From Pseudoflavitalea sp. G-6-1-2 (GTDB lineage Bacteria; Bacteroidota; Bacteroidia; Chitinophagales; Chitinophagaceae): a stretch of DNA of 64,000 nucleotides. Positions within the stretch are counted from its first letter, which is position 1, and the number at the start of each line of letters is the position of its first letter. The notes beneath the pieces are model-generated. The model was not told the origin of the DNA. It did no database searches and was given only the letters and a program-made list of their open reading frames with translations. Positions 26,016 to 36,900 of this stretch are shown piece after piece. The translations under genes were made by a program, and so were the position numbers. The stretch lies in assembly GCF_012927185.1 (NCBI RefSeq), contig NZ_JABBGB010000002.1:1550001-1614000 (forward strand), written 5' to 3'.

Positions 26016-28934
26016 ATGACCCTTAACTCTACCCGAAAATTCGTTCTCTCGTTTTTCTTATCAGTTTTATTTCTGTTCAACAGAACGCAGGCCCAGACTA
26101 TTTCAGAAGGCTTCGACGATGTTACCCAACTGATCTTTAGCGGATGGTATATGGTTAACAACAGTGCTCCTGCCGGTAAGAACTGGGCTCAGGGAACGCC
26201 TGTTGCTGCGTCCGGCGCATTCGATGCATTTGCAGGAAGTGCAAATGCTTACATCGGCGTCGGCAAGAACAGTACCGGCATTCTGGGTAACATCAGCAAC
26301 TGGCTGCTTACGCCCAACCGAACTTTCCGCAATGGCGATGTGATCACATTTTATACAAGAAAACGCGACGGAGGCAGTTCCCGGCCGGACAGGCTGGAAG
26401 TTCGTTTCAGTACAAACGGAGCCAGCACCAATACAGGAACAGACGCCGGCAGCGTAGGTGATTTCAATACACAACTGATGGCTATAAATGCATCTCTCGA
26501 TGCTACAAGCTATCCACAGAACTGGAAAAAATACATCATTACCATCTCCGGCCTCGCGGCTCCTGTATCAGGAAGAATCGGATTCCGTTATTTCGTAACA
26601 GACGGAGGACTTAACGGAAGCAACAGTGATTATATCGGCATCGATGAGTTTCAATACACTCCTTATTCCTGTCCGCTCATAAACATCTCTAACCTATCAA
26701 TGCCTACAGGCAAAGCTGGTGTGGCATATTCACATAGTTTTTCTCAAACGGGTAGTCTTGGAACTCCCAGCTATGCCATCACAGCAGGAGCGCTGCCTCC
26801 GGGATGTACACTCAGCAGCGACGGCACTATTTCCGGCACACCTACTGCAACCGGCACTTTCAATTTTGCCGTTACTGTAAGCGATAAAAGTGGTTGCTTC
26901 GGAACACAGTATGTGGTAATTACAGTAATCTGCCCTCCCAATCCTATTACCTTCAACGACTATCAGATTTGTTATGAAGGCAGCCCCATATTTTTATCTG
27001 CAACAGCATCACCGGCAGGAGGTTCTTTCTACGGTACGGGTGTAACCGGAGATCAGTTTGATCCATCAGTGGGAACCCAGGAGATATATTACGATATTAC
27101 AGACCCTTACGGATGTGCTCATTCGAAAAGCGCCGTCTTTACCGTGGTTGATCCCGGAATTACAACCGTGTCTCCCGCAAGTCAATCTGTTTGCGGCGGT
27201 TATCCGATCACAGCAATCGTTCCTTCCAATTCAACGGGTGGCGCCACCTTTACCTGGACGCGTGACAAAACCACCGAAGTAGGCGGCATCCCCGAAAGCG
27301 GAACCGGCAGCATCAGCGGAACTCCGGTGAATACAACCGGTGCGCCTGTAACCGTTACTTTCACCTTTACTTCCAACGTGAACGGATGTATTAAAACAGC
27401 CACTGCTACACTGATTGTGAATCCTGGTCTTGCAATGATCTGCCCTGGAAATTTCTCGGTTGACAATAGCACCAATGCCAGCTACGGCAGAGCATATTAC
27501 ACAACAGCATTTGCAATAGGATTGCCCACGCCGGATGTCAGTTACACTTTCACTGGCGCTACTACTGGTAGCGGCTCGGGTACAGGTAGCGGGTCCAATT
27601 TCAATATAGGTGTTACAACCGTTACACTGAAGGCTACCAATACCTGCGGCTCCAAAACCTGTTCATTCACCATTACCGTGAATGATGTACAAAGTCCAAA
27701 GATTACCTGTCCTGCTCCGGTAACCGTAAGTTGTGCGGGAGAAGTTCCTCCAGTGAACACCAGCTCCGTTGTGGCAACCGACAATTACTCCAATGTAACA
27801 GTATCATTTGTTTCGGATGTGATCAGCAACAAAACCTGCGCCAACAGATATACCATCGCCAGAACATATCGAGCAACGGATCAGGCAGGAAATGCAAGCA
27901 ACTGTACACAGCTCATTACCGTGAACGATCAGACAGCGCCGGTAATCGCTTGTCCGGCCAATATCACCACCACAACTGCCGGTACCTGTACGGCCGCAGT
28001 TAATTTTTCCGTGACAGCTACCGACAATTGCGGAGGGCCGGTAACAGTGGTTACATCTCATGAAACAGGCACTGTATTCCCACTCGGAACAACAACCGTT
28101 ACCGTAACTGCCACCGATGCCTGCGGCAATCAATCTCAATGCAGTTTTACTGTAACAGTTACAGATACAAAGCAACCTGCCATTACAGTTGCACCAGTAG
28201 AACAGAGAGTATGTCCTAAAAAGGACGCTACGTTTACAGTTACTGCAAGCAATGCACTTTCGTATCAATGGCAGAAAGAAGAAGGATCGAACTGGGTTAA
28301 CATCAATGGAGCCGATCAGCGTTCCTATACAGTATCCGCTGTTACCAGTGCAGTGGACAGAACCCGCTACAGAGTGGCCATCGGTGGTGCATGCAAGAGT
28401 ATCTACTCCGAACCGGTAATGCTGATACTCAAAGATGCGCCAGCGCCTACGCTCTCCATTCCGTCTGAAATTTGTATGGAAGAAAAATTCGTACAACTTG
28501 CAGCCACCCCTGCGGGAGGAACATTCACGGGCGGAATTATCCATAACAATGTATGGAATATCACTGAAGGCAATGTAGGATCACATTCCATTCTGTACAC
28601 ATACACGGATGCAGACGGGTGCACCGGCAGTGCAGGCAAAACAGTGAACCTGAAAATCTGCAATACCAGCAACAACGTTACCAAACTGTTCACTTATCCG
28701 AATCCAACCTACAGCAGCGTGCATCTTAAAACGCTGATTGCAAAGGATGCCACTTACACCGTTACCGTTACAGATACAAACGGCCGCACTGTTTGGAGAA
28801 AGGAAATGCGCATGCCCATTGGCTGGAATTATGTGTACATAGACATTACAGCAAAACCAGCAGGAGTATATATTATTTCAGTTAAGGGAAATAACGGAGG
28901 AAAAAATGACACCAAAGTGGTAAAACTCAAATAA
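26016..28934 (+). CDS. large secreted HYR/Ig-like repeat protein with T9SS domain
   Basis: 972 residues. The signal peptide ends near RTQAQ (27). About 28-220 is a choice-of-anchor J/cleaved-adhesin-like lectin domain (SEGFDDVTQLIFSGWYMVN, NWLLTPNRTFRNGDVITFY). Then a putative Ig domain (AYSHSFSQTGSLGTPSY, LPPGCTLSSDGTISGTPTAT), two Cys-containing Ig/PKD-like units, two HYR-type repeats around 565-735 (IACPANITTTTAGTC, ATDACGNQSQCSFTVTVTD), a further Ig-like unit, and a T9SS sorting domain (LFTYPNPTYSSV...VYIISVKGN). Paired cysteines in most repeats suggest disulfides outside the cell. It is probably a surface adhesin; no enzymatic motif is seen. Confidence 0.85.
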   Translation: MTLNSTRKFVLSFFLSVLFLFNRTQAQTISEGFDDVTQLIFSGWYMVNNSAPAGKNWAQGTPVAASGAFDAFAGSANAYIGVGKNSTGILGNISNWLLTPNRTFRNGDVITFYTRKRDGGSSRPDRLEVRFSTNGASTNTGTDAGSVGDFNTQLMAINASLDATSYPQNWKKYIITISGLAAPVSGRIGFRYFVTDGGLNGSNSDYIGIDEFQYTPYSCPLINISNLSMPTGKAGVAYSHSFSQTGSLGTPSYAITAGALPPGCTLSSDGTISGTPTATGTFNFAVTVSDKSGCFGTQYVVITVICPPNPITFNDYQICYEGSPIFLSATASPAGGSFYGTGVTGDQFDPSVGTQEIYYDITDPYGCAHSKSAVFTVVDPGITTVSPASQSVCGGYPITAIVPSNSTGGATFTWTRDKTTEVGGIPESGTGSISGTPVNTTGAPVTVTFTFTSNVNGCIKTATATLIVNPGLAMICPGNFSVDNSTNASYGRAYYTTAFAIGLPTPDVSYTFTGATTGSGSGTGSGSNFNIGVTTVTLKATNTCGSKTCSFTITVNDVQSPKITCPAPVTVSCAGEVPPVNTSSVVATDNYSNVTVSFVSDVISNKTCANRYTIARTYRATDQAGNASNCTQLITVNDQTAPVIACPANITTTTAGTCTAAVNFSVTATDNCGGPVTVVTSHETGTVFPLGTTTVTVTATDACGNQSQCSFTVTVTDTKQPAITVAPVEQRVCPKKDATFTVTASNALSYQWQKEEGSNWVNINGADQRSYTVSAVTSAVDRTRYRVAIGGACKSIYSEPVMLILKDAPAPTLSIPSEICMEEKFVQLAATPAGGTFTGGIIHNNVWNITEGNVGSHSILYTYTDADGCTGSAGKTVNLKICNTSNNVTKLFTYPNPTYSSVHLKTLIAKDATYTVTVTDTNGRTVWRKEMRMPIGWNYVYIDITAKPAGVYIISVKGNNGGKNDTKVVKLK

Positions 28935-28961
28935 AGAAATAATGTATAGATAGGAGTAATA

Positions 28962-28992
28962 AAAAGGATCGCTTCATTGCGGTCCTTTTGCT
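28962..28992. terminator. hairpin terminator
   Basis: AAAAGGATCGC (28962-28972) pairs with GCGGTCCTTTT (28979-28989) with one wobble and a short loop, followed by GCTTTT. It lies between the convergent HYR protein and EamA genes. Confidence 0.7.
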
Positions 28993-29001
28993 TTTCAGTA
29001 G

Positions 29002-29928
29002 TTAGTGAACGATATTTTCATTCGCCTGCTGAGGCGATTCATTCAGTTGTGCAGCTTCCTTCTTACTGTCTGCTACAATATTGGTGATCACTCCGAACAG
29101 GATCATCGCAATCCCTGCAAACAGACTCAGCGTGAACTTTTCATTGAACAGCAGTACACTGATCGCTACGGCGATTACCGGTTCCATCGCCCCCATGATG
29201 GAAGTGGGCGTAGATCCGATGAGTTTAATGGCAGCCACCAATGCTGTGATGGAGATCACCGACGTTGCAAATGCAAACACAGCAATATTGATGATCATTT
29301 CTCCATCCGGCACTACTTTCACATCTCCCGTAATGGAAATCTTGCAGAGATAATACGCAGCCGAAAACAACATCGAATAAAAAGTGATGAGTATACCCGG
29401 AATTTTCAGTCTCCCTTTATTCACCAGCACAATGTAAATAGCATAGAAGAATGCACTGCATAACGAAAAGAAGATGCCCGGAAAATTGATATTCGTAACC
29501 GACTCCTTTGCGCTCAATACAAATACCCCGGCAATGGCGATGAAGAGTGACAATACCGTAAGCCTGCTGATTGTCTCCTTAAAGAAAATCCACATCAGTA
29601 ACGCAACAATCACCGGATATACAAACAGAATAGTGGAAGCGATACCGGGTGTGGAATAATCATATCCTATAAACAGAAAATGCGAACTCAGGGAGAACAG
29701 CACGCCGAGTGCGATCAGTATCAGCAGCTCACCCCCGCTAACTTTCAGGGATACTTTGCGGTAGATAAGCCAGGCCAGCATAAACAATGCAGCAATGATA
29801 AACCGGTAGAAAAGCGTGGTATCCATGGGAAAGCCTGCGGCCTTTATCGGCAGCACAAACAGCGGAATCAAACCATATGATACGGAAGATAATATCGCCA
29901 GCAAATACCCCTTAACTCTAACTCCCAT
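29002..29928 (-). CDS. EamA/DMT-family transporter
   Basis: 308 residues with ten hydrophobic segments arranged as two EamA repeats. Repeat one begins LLAILSSVSYGLIPLFVLP and contains YRFIIAALFMLAWLIY; repeat two begins FFSLCSAFFYAIYIVLVN and ends VIAVAISVLLFNEKFTLSLFAGIAMILFGV (two helices). Drug/metabolite exporters of this family move amino acids, nucleosides or similar metabolites across the inner membrane. The C-terminal tail is hydrophilic (KKEAAQLNESPQQ). No substrate hint comes from the neighbours; the next co-directional gene upstream is 144 bp away. Confidence 0.9.
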   Translation of the reverse strand: MGVRVKGYLLAILSSVSYGLIPLFVLPIKAAGFPMDTTLFYRFIIAALFMLAWLIYRKVSLKVSGGELLILIALGVLFSLSSHFLFIGYDYSTPGIASTILFVYPVIVALLMWIFFKETISRLTVLSLFIAIAGVFVLSAKESVTNINFPGIFFSLCSAFFYAIYIVLVNKGRLKIPGILITFYSMLFSAAYYLCKISITGDVKVVPDGEMIINIAVFAFATSVISITALVAAIKLIGSTPTSIMGAMEPVIAVAISVLLFNEKFTLSLFAGIAMILFGVITNIVADSKKEAAQLNESPQQANENIVH

Positions 29929-30072
29929 TTTCGTTTTTCGGTTTCAGATTTCTTACTCAAAAAAAATTCCTGTTGCAAAAGAAAAGCCAGCAAATATCCC
30001 GCTTTTATTGCAAGTACTGAAGTTCTCTTATTTTTCGGAAACCCCAGAAAACTGAACCGCTAACTATCCTGC

Positions 30073-31140
30073 TTAGTTTTTCCCCAATACTTCTTCCAGC
30101 TTTCTGTCCAGCTCTTCCCCACGGAGATCCCTGGCAATCACCCGCCCTTGTGGATCGAGCAGAAAGCTGCCGGGAACTGAGTTGATGCCAAACTCTAAAG
30201 CAATCTTTCCCTGAAAACTCAACATATCCCAGCCTTGTTGCCAGCGCATATTATCGTCGTTAACGGCTTTCAGCCAGGCTGCCCGGTTGGCGTCTAAGGA
30301 AATGCTCAATACATCGAAGTTTCTGCTCCTGAATTTTTCGAGCGCACGTTGAATACCGGGAGTTTCTGCTCTGCATGGTTTGCACCAGCTTGCCCAGATA
30401 TCAACAAATACATACCTGCCTTTGAGCGAAGCCAGATCAATTGTTTTCTCATCCTGATCTATCACACTGAAATCGGGGAACATATATCCTGTGCGATTTG
30501 TAAGTGCAACCTGCAGGATCGCCCTTCCGGTATGGGATGATTTCATTGTTTCACTGAGCGCATCATAATATTTACCCAGTTCGGAAAGATTGCCCGCGAG
30601 CCATTTCTGTGCAACCAGATCGAGACTCACATACGATCCGGGGTGCAGGAGAATGAAGCTATCCCTCAATTCTATCTGACGCTGCAGTATAAGTCCCCGC
30701 GAATCTGCCTGCTGTTCTTTACTGCCTTTGGCACCAATTCCGTTTTCCTTCAGTTGTTGCAGGCTTTGCTGCAACTCCTGAAACTCATCATTTGTTTTTC
30801 CTCCTTTGATGCTTGCATTGGCTATTGAACTGCTGCCCTTCACTACTATTTCACCGGGTTCTGCAAAGAACTGCAGCCTGTCTTTACTGGCAACGGCCTC
30901 TGAGGATACAGACTCCAGCGATAAATATGCCCTGCGCGGTTCATCGATTTGTCCGCTGAATGTGAATTCCCCATTCCGGGTAATTACGGAATCTTTGATA
31001 GCTCCGCCGGGCTTCGTAATGAGCAGCCGCAGTTTGGCAGGATTTGTAAGACCACTCAGCTTTCCTTTGATTACGAATGGCTGTTGTGCAAACAGTGAGC
31101 AACCGATAAAGGTTGCCATAAAGGTTAGTATGGTTTTCAC
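30073..31140 (-). CDS. TlpA-like thioredoxin-fold protein with DUF4369 domain
   Basis: 355 residues with a signal peptide (MKTILTFMATFIGCSLFAQQ). The N-terminal domain (about 22-110, FVIKGKLSGLTNPAKLRL) fits DUF4369, common in Bacteroidota periplasmic thioredoxins. A helical linker follows. The C-terminal AhpC/TSA/TlpA domain has the redox centre WCKPC (252-256) in VDIWASWCKPCRAETPG and the cis-Pro region FGINSVPGSFLLDPQG. It should reduce disulfides in periplasmic proteins, for example in cytochrome c maturation. It begins 86 bp after the channel gene and is co-directional with it. Confidence 0.9.
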   Translation of the reverse strand: MKTILTFMATFIGCSLFAQQPFVIKGKLSGLTNPAKLRLLITKPGGAIKDSVITRNGEFTFSGQIDEPRRAYLSLESVSSEAVASKDRLQFFAEPGEIVVKGSSSIANASIKGGKTNDEFQELQQSLQQLKENGIGAKGSKEQQADSRGLILQRQIELRDSFILLHPGSYVSLDLVAQKWLAGNLSELGKYYDALSETMKSSHTGRAILQVALTNRTGYMFPDFSVIDQDEKTIDLASLKGRYVFVDIWASWCKPCRAETPGIQRALEKFRSRNFDVLSISLDANRAAWLKAVNDDNMRWQQGWDMLSFQGKIALEFGINSVPGSFLLDPQGRVIARDLRGEELDRKLEEVLGKN

Positions 31141-31226
31141 CGCTCAAAAGATTTTATTTCAGGAATATTCCTGCAATAAAGCACCGGCTTTGATCTTTCG
31201 GGTGAATCGTTGATGAAGAAAAGTTT

Positions 31227-32063
31227 TTACACCTCCAATGCGCTTCCGCAATACTTGCAAAAACGCGCATCCACATCGTGCCCTTCTCTGCTGCAGGATG
31301 GGCAGGCATTGTGCCCTGTCTTTTTCGATTTGGCTGCTATCGCCATTTCTGTGGTTACTATCCCGGTTGGCACGGCAATGATTCCGTAACCGAGCAGCAT
31401 TATAAAACTGGCAATGAACTTACCCAGAGCCGTTACCGGCGTTACATCGCCATACCCCACTGTGGTGATGGTTACGATAGCCCAGTAAATGGCCTGCGGT
31501 ATACTGGTGAAGCCACTTTCGGGCCCTTCTACCAGATAAATAATGGACCCAAGTATTACCACCAGCGTGAGCACAAAGAATATGAAGATGGCGATCTTGC
31601 GGAGACTGTTGAGCATCGCTACCGACAAGAACCGCATTTCCGACAGAAAATGCACCAGCCTGAAAATTCTGAATACCCGCAGCAGCCGCAGTGCACGCAA
31701 CACCATCAAAGACTGGGTGCCTGCAATAAACACACTCAGGTAACTGGGAACAATGGCCAGCAGATCGATGATGCCAAATGCACTGAAAACATATTTCAGC
31801 GGTTTTCTTATCGAAACCAGTCGCAGAATGTATTCGATGGTAAATAATATCGTGAAGATCCATTCCAGCACATTGAACAACCTGCCATATGTTTGGTTGA
31901 GGCTGGGCACACTATCCAGTATCACCACCAGTGTACTGATGAGAATACAGGCCAGCAATGCAATATCGAATGCCTTCCCTTCGGGCTTCTCCGATTCGTA
32001 GATGATCTCATGCACCCTCTGCTGCCATTTAGCCGGCGATTTGTCTGACTGATTCGATTTCAT
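31227..32063 (-). CDS. voltage-gated K+ channel-like protein with zinc ribbon
   Basis: 278 residues from the ATG at 32063 (MKSNQSDK); starts at 32084 or 32135 are possible. Six membrane segments of the ion-transport family are seen. S4 carries regularly spaced arginines (VLRALRLLRVFRIFRLVHFL). The pore loop has the K+ selectivity filter in TITTVGYGDVTPVT, followed by S6 (FIASFIMLLGYGIIAVPTGIV). The C-terminus adds a double-CxxC zinc ribbon (CPSC and CKYCG) after S6, where many channels carry a ligand-binding domain. It should form a tetrameric K+ channel in the inner membrane. Zinc or redox gating is inference. Confidence 0.9.
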   Translation of the reverse strand: MKSNQSDKSPAKWQQRVHEIIYESEKPEGKAFDIALLACILISTLVVILDSVPSLNQTYGRLFNVLEWIFTILFTIEYILRLVSIRKPLKYVFSAFGIIDLLAIVPSYLSVFIAGTQSLMVLRALRLLRVFRIFRLVHFLSEMRFLSVAMLNSLRKIAIFIFFVLTLVVILGSIIYLVEGPESGFTSIPQAIYWAIVTITTVGYGDVTPVTALGKFIASFIMLLGYGIIAVPTGIVTTEMAIAAKSKKTGHNACPSCSREGHDVDARFCKYCGSALEV

Positions 32064-32176
32064 ATATGAATTTACGCAATTCATAGTTGGTTTATGCAGA
32101 CGCGCAAGGCGCTTCCATTTCTGGCCGGCAGTCAAAAATCAAAAAATATCAACTTTTTTCTTCTTACTTTCATTAC

Positions 32177-32200
32177 AATAATCCTTCTGATGGGATTATT
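32177..32200. promoter_or_regulatory. inverted repeat upstream of ECF sigma gene
   Basis: AATAATCC (32177-32184) pairs with GGATTATT (32193-32200) over an 8-nt spacer, 42 bp before the sigma factor ATG. It may be an operator or leader hairpin. There is no family match. Confidence 0.3.
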
Positions 32201-32241
32201 AATAAGGAAGTCCAACCAAAATAATCATTGCTTGTAATTTA

Positions 32242-32832
32242 ATGCCCGCCAGTTATTCAGATAACGAATTGGTATCAATGATCAAAGACGATCATTACGC
32301 TGCCTTCGATACCATATATGAACGCTACGGCGAGACGTTATACCTATTTATACGCAGCAAACTCGACAGTGCAGAACTAAGCAAAGACGTATTGCAGGAG
32401 TTATTCATCGGCCTCTGGGAAAAGCGCCACAGCCTTGTATTGCAGCATTCCCTGAAAGCGTATCTCTTTCAGGCAGCGCGCTACAGAATCATCGATATCT
32501 ACCGAAAGAATGCTACCTACCGGAAATACCTGTACCAATTGATAGAACATTTCGATGTACAGCCCCATTCCGTTGCAGAAACGGTAGAAAACAAATCCAG
32601 AACGCAGGATCTGTTCGAGGCCATCAATCACCTGCCCGACCGCATGAAAGAGATTTTCATGCTCAGCAGGTTCGAGCACCTCTCCATAGAACAGATCTCC
32701 ACACATCTGGGACTGTCGCAGCAAACGGTAAAAAATCAGATATCCGAAGCGCTGAAAATATTGCGCTCCATGTATGTGAAGCTTAAACTCATTCTGTTGA
32801 TACTGAGTTTCAGCTTCTTATTTCTGTGGTGA
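32242..32832 (+). CDS. ECF RNA polymerase sigma factor, hydrophobic C-terminal tail
   Basis: 196 residues. Sigma region 2 (AAFDTIYERYGETLYLFIRS, DVLQELFIGLWEKR, YLFQAARYRIIDIYRK) and region 4 (LPDRMKEIFMLSRFEHLSIEQI, LGLSQQTVKNQISEAL) are complete. It belongs to the Bacteroidetes ECF group that pairs with FecR and STN-type SusC receptors. After region 4 the protein ends in about 16 strongly hydrophobic residues (KLILLILSFSFLFLW), enough for membrane insertion. The FecR anti-sigma gene follows after 71 bp. It probably drives the two SusCD pairs downstream. Confidence 0.95.
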   Translation: MPASYSDNELVSMIKDDHYAAFDTIYERYGETLYLFIRSKLDSAELSKDVLQELFIGLWEKRHSLVLQHSLKAYLFQAARYRIIDIYRKNATYRKYLYQLIEHFDVQPHSVAETVENKSRTQDLFEAINHLPDRMKEIFMLSRFEHLSIEQISTHLGLSQQTVKNQISEALKILRSMYVKLKLILLILSFSFLFLW

Positions 32833-32903
32833 ATAAAAAAGTATGAATTGGCATAGTACCTTTTCCTTTTTATCACGACTACTTTACATTCAAAACCGAT
32901 CAG

Positions 32904-33926
32904 GTGGACATAGAACAGGTAAAAATACTGCTGGAACGATACAATCAGGGACTCTGTACCCCCGAAGAAGCTGAGCTGGTAGAACAATGGTTCAACGGCA
33001 TCAATCAGCATGAGTCTGGCAGTATCAGTAAGGAAGAACTCCGCCTGCAACTCAGCGACATAAAATCAACCATCGATACGGCATTGGCGCCGGCAATACC
33101 GGTTCGCCGCATGCGCCGCTGGTACATTGCTGCTGCCGCAGCGGCTGTATTGCTTGTTACGGCCGGCCTCTACTGGTACAATCAAAGCACCCCATCAGTG
33201 GAGATCGCCGGAACACCGGAACCTGCTAAACCTGCATCAGTAGCCACCCGCACCGTAATCAACGGTTCTGTGGAAGTGGTTACTCCGCGTATGGTACGCG
33301 ATACCATCCGACTCGAAGATGGCAGCAGCATTGTGCTCAATGCAGGCAGCAAACTGCGTTACCCGGAACATTTCAGCGATACCGAACGCAGCATCTGGCT
33401 CGAAGAAGGCGAAGCCTATTTCGATGCCACACAGCAGCAGGGTCGCCCGTTTGTGGTGTACACCAATCCACTCACCACTACTGCACTGGGCACCACTTTC
33501 AATATCAGAACATATGCTGCAGAGAATAAAGTGACCGTGGCATTGTTCACCGGAAAAGTAAAAGTAGATCACCTCAATACATCCGGCAACCGGGCGGGGT
33601 CGCTGGTACTTAATCCCAGCGAACAGGTCAGCTTCAATCGCCTGCAGCCAGGCCTCAAAAAAACATCTTTCGCAAAACCAGAAGAAGTGTATGGCTGGAA
33701 AAAAGGACACCTCATTTTTAAAGATGCCAGCTTCGATGAAATTCAAACCGGGCTCGGCAACCACTTTGGTGTAACAGTGCTCAACCATAGCAGCAAAACA
33801 ACCTGGAATTACACAGGCATCTTCCGAAATGAAAGCCTGAAAGACGTAATGGAAACGCTTTGTATCGCTACCTCACTGACTTACTCTGTAAAAAAGGACA
33901 CAGTATTTCTTGTAAACAAACACTAA
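32904..33926 (+). CDS. FecR-family anti-sigma factor
   Basis: 340 residues beginning with GTG (MDIEQVKILLERYNQG), which places the first helix of the cytosolic anti-sigma domain in the usual position. A single membrane segment spans about 73-92 (RRWYIAAAAAAVLLVTAGLY). The periplasmic FecR domain shows RDTIRLEDGSSIVLNAGSKLRYPEHF, WLEEGEAYFDAT and PLTTTALGTTFNIRTY; a C-terminal STN-like DUF4974 unit (FKDASFDEIQTGLGNHFGV) binds the receptor's signalling domain. It holds the upstream sigma factor inactive until the STN-SusC 10 bp downstream signals substrate. Confidence 0.95.
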   Translation: MDIEQVKILLERYNQGLCTPEEAELVEQWFNGINQHESGSISKEELRLQLSDIKSTIDTALAPAIPVRRMRRWYIAAAAAAVLLVTAGLYWYNQSTPSVEIAGTPEPAKPASVATRTVINGSVEVVTPRMVRDTIRLEDGSSIVLNAGSKLRYPEHFSDTERSIWLEEGEAYFDATQQQGRPFVVYTNPLTTTALGTTFNIRTYAAENKVTVALFTGKVKVDHLNTSGNRAGSLVLNPSEQVSFNRLQPGLKKTSFAKPEEVYGWKKGHLIFKDASFDEIQTGLGNHFGVTVLNHSSKTTWNYTGIFRNESLKDVMETLCIATSLTYSVKKDTVFLVNKH

Positions 33927-33936
33927 ACCATTTGAT

Positions 33937-36900
33937 ATGAGGGTTAGACCATGCATATTGAAATGGTTTGTATCCCTGGGGTTAATGCTGAACCTTATCC
34001 TTACAGGTAGTCTCAATACAATTTCAAGCGCCATGGGCCTGCAACAACAACCGCAAGGCCCCATCGAAATAACCATTCAGGTGAAGAACAAAAGCCTGGA
34101 GTTTGTGATGACGGATATCTTCATCAAATCGGGCCTCAGTTTTCACTACGACAAAACCGATCTCAACCTGAAGAAAAAAGTGTCGCTCAACTGCATCAAA
34201 ACACCTATCGATGAAGTACTGGCGATGCTTTCCACACAAACCGGTTTGAAGTTCACGCGCGTGAGCAACAGAATTATCGTTGGCTCGCCAGACAAAAGCA
34301 ATACGATTCCCTCACAGGACCTTCCGGATCAATCGACGGGAGAAAAACTGGTATCCGGAACAGTGCGCGATAGCAAAGGTAATCCGCTTGCCGGCGTTAC
34401 CATCCAGATCAGGAATACCAACAAAGGCACACAATCCAATGCTGATGCGTCTTTCGAGCTGTTCGCAGCTCCGGGGGATGTTCTTGTATTCAGCTCCATC
34501 GGCTACCTCAGTATCGAAGTGCCGGCCACTGCTGCCTACGAAATGGATATAGTGCTGCACGAAAATATCAAGTCGCTCAGCGAACTGGTGGTTACAGCAC
34601 TGGGATTGCAGAAGAAATCGCGGGAGCTGCCCTACTCCACGCAGCAATTGGGCGGTGATGATGTGGTGCTTGCCAAAGACCCCAACTTCATCAATTCGCT
34701 CAGCGGCAAAACAGCCGGCATGACCATCACCCGAAATGCTTCCGGTGTTGCAGGTTCTGTGCGTGTGGTGTTGCGCGGCAACAAATCCACCCGCGAAAAC
34801 CAGCCACTCTATATTGTTGATGGTGTGCCCTACGCCAACTACACACCTGCGCAACCCGCAGACGTTTGGGGGCAGGCCAACAATATCAGTTTCACCGGCG
34901 GCCGCGATGGCGGCGACGGCATTTCCAACCTCAATGCAGACGATATCGAAAGCATCAGCATCCTGAAAGGTGCATCCGCAGCGGCTTTGTACGGCAGTCA
35001 GGCTGCGAACGGTGTTATCCTCATCTCCACCAAAAAAGGAAAACCGGGCAAATACAAGATCGATGTATCATCGGATTTCACTATCGAAACACCTATGCTG
35101 CTGCCCGATCTGCAATACCGTTACGAGCAAACCATTACACCTTCCACCGACAGTTTAGGCAGGCAACAACCCGGTTCACTTGGCAGCTGGGGCAATCCTG
35201 TTCGTGCACCGGATCATGTAACAAAATATTTCAGCATCGGCAACACCGCTTCCAATACTATTTCTTTCAGTGGAGGAAAAGAAAAAGCACAGACCTATTT
35301 TTCCTATTCGAACACCAACAACAAAGGCATCATTCCTACCACGCGTTTCAACCGGCATACCATCAATATCCGCGAGACATTGAAACTGCTGAAGAACAGA
35401 TTGCAGATCGACGCTGCTGTTTCATTGCTCTCCCAGCAAACCAATAACCGGTTTTCGTCCGGATTGTATTACAGTCCTATTTCAGGCCTGTACCTGTTTC
35501 CGCGCGGACAGGATTTCGATTACTACAAAAATCATTTCGAATATTACGATGCCGAACTCGGCAGGCAGATGCAGAACTGGTGGAATATCCGGCACGACAA
35601 CAGCTGGATCGGTCAGGACGATCAGCAGAATCCCGAATGGGCGCTCCGCCGCAACACCCGCAAAGACGAGCGTTTCAGAAGCATGACCACCCTCGCACTC
35701 ACCTGGCAGCAGAACAGCTGGCTGAGTTTCAAGAGCCGCATCAGCTACGACAGATCAGAAGATCAGTACGAGCTGCAGGCCCATTCAGGTACACAGATCG
35801 TGCTATCCGGAGGTAACGGCAGATACACGCTGGAAAAAGAAACCAATACACAATTCTATGCCGATCTGATGGCCAATGCCAATGCAAAGATCAACCCATG
35901 GCTGCATCTCGCCGGAAATATCGGCGCCAGCTTCACCGATACCAAGGCACATGAACGCGACTACAATGGCTCTAACCCCAATGCAGAACCGGGTTTGATA
36001 ATACCCAACAAATTCACGCAGTCCAATATCAGTCCGCTTTCACTGGATGCACAGCTCTATGTGGAACAGAAACAATTGCAGGCTTTGTTCACCAATATTC
36101 AGATGGGTTTCCGCAATAAGATCTTTCTCGACATCACTGCGCGTAACGACTGGTCGAGCACATTTGCTTTTACACCAACAGCCGGTAAAGGATTTCTGTA
36201 CTACTCAACAGGATTATCCGTGATATTGAGTGATATATTCAAACTACCAAAGCCAATCGATTTCTTTCGAGCCAGGCTGAGCTATGCAAAAGTGGGGAAT
36301 GATATTGCCAGTTATTCGAGCAAACCCTCTGCATTCATCAGGCAACAGATTGCAGGAGTGCCGCGCGTAGTGTTGAATCAGCGTGCGCCGTATCCTGGCG
36401 TGTATCTTCAACCGGAAGACAACAGATCCATCGAGACCGGCATAGAGATGCGCTTCTTCAAAAACCGTCTCACAGCCGATATCACTTTCTACAAGAACAA
36501 CAACTACAAACAGTATATGGAAGTGCCCGCTCCGCGTGGATCGGGATACAATATCTACTACCTTAATCTGGGCAATATCCAGAATCAGGGATGGGAAGCG
36601 GTGATAACAGCCATCCCCATACGCACCAGTACCCTCAACTGGACCAGCACCATCAACTTTGCCACCAACAAGAATAAGGTGATCTCACTCAGCACTGCCA
36701 CAGCATCGGGTGCAGGTCCGGAGAACTTATTTGTGTTGACGGATTTCGGCGTGAATATGTATGGCTCTTTTATTCAGGAAGGTGGCTCATGGGGCGATAT
36801 CTACTCCAACAAAGAACTGGTCACCAACAGCAAAGGGCAATATGTGATCGATGAGCAGGGACGGCTGAAAGTGCATGCCTGGTCCAAGAAAGTAGGCAAT

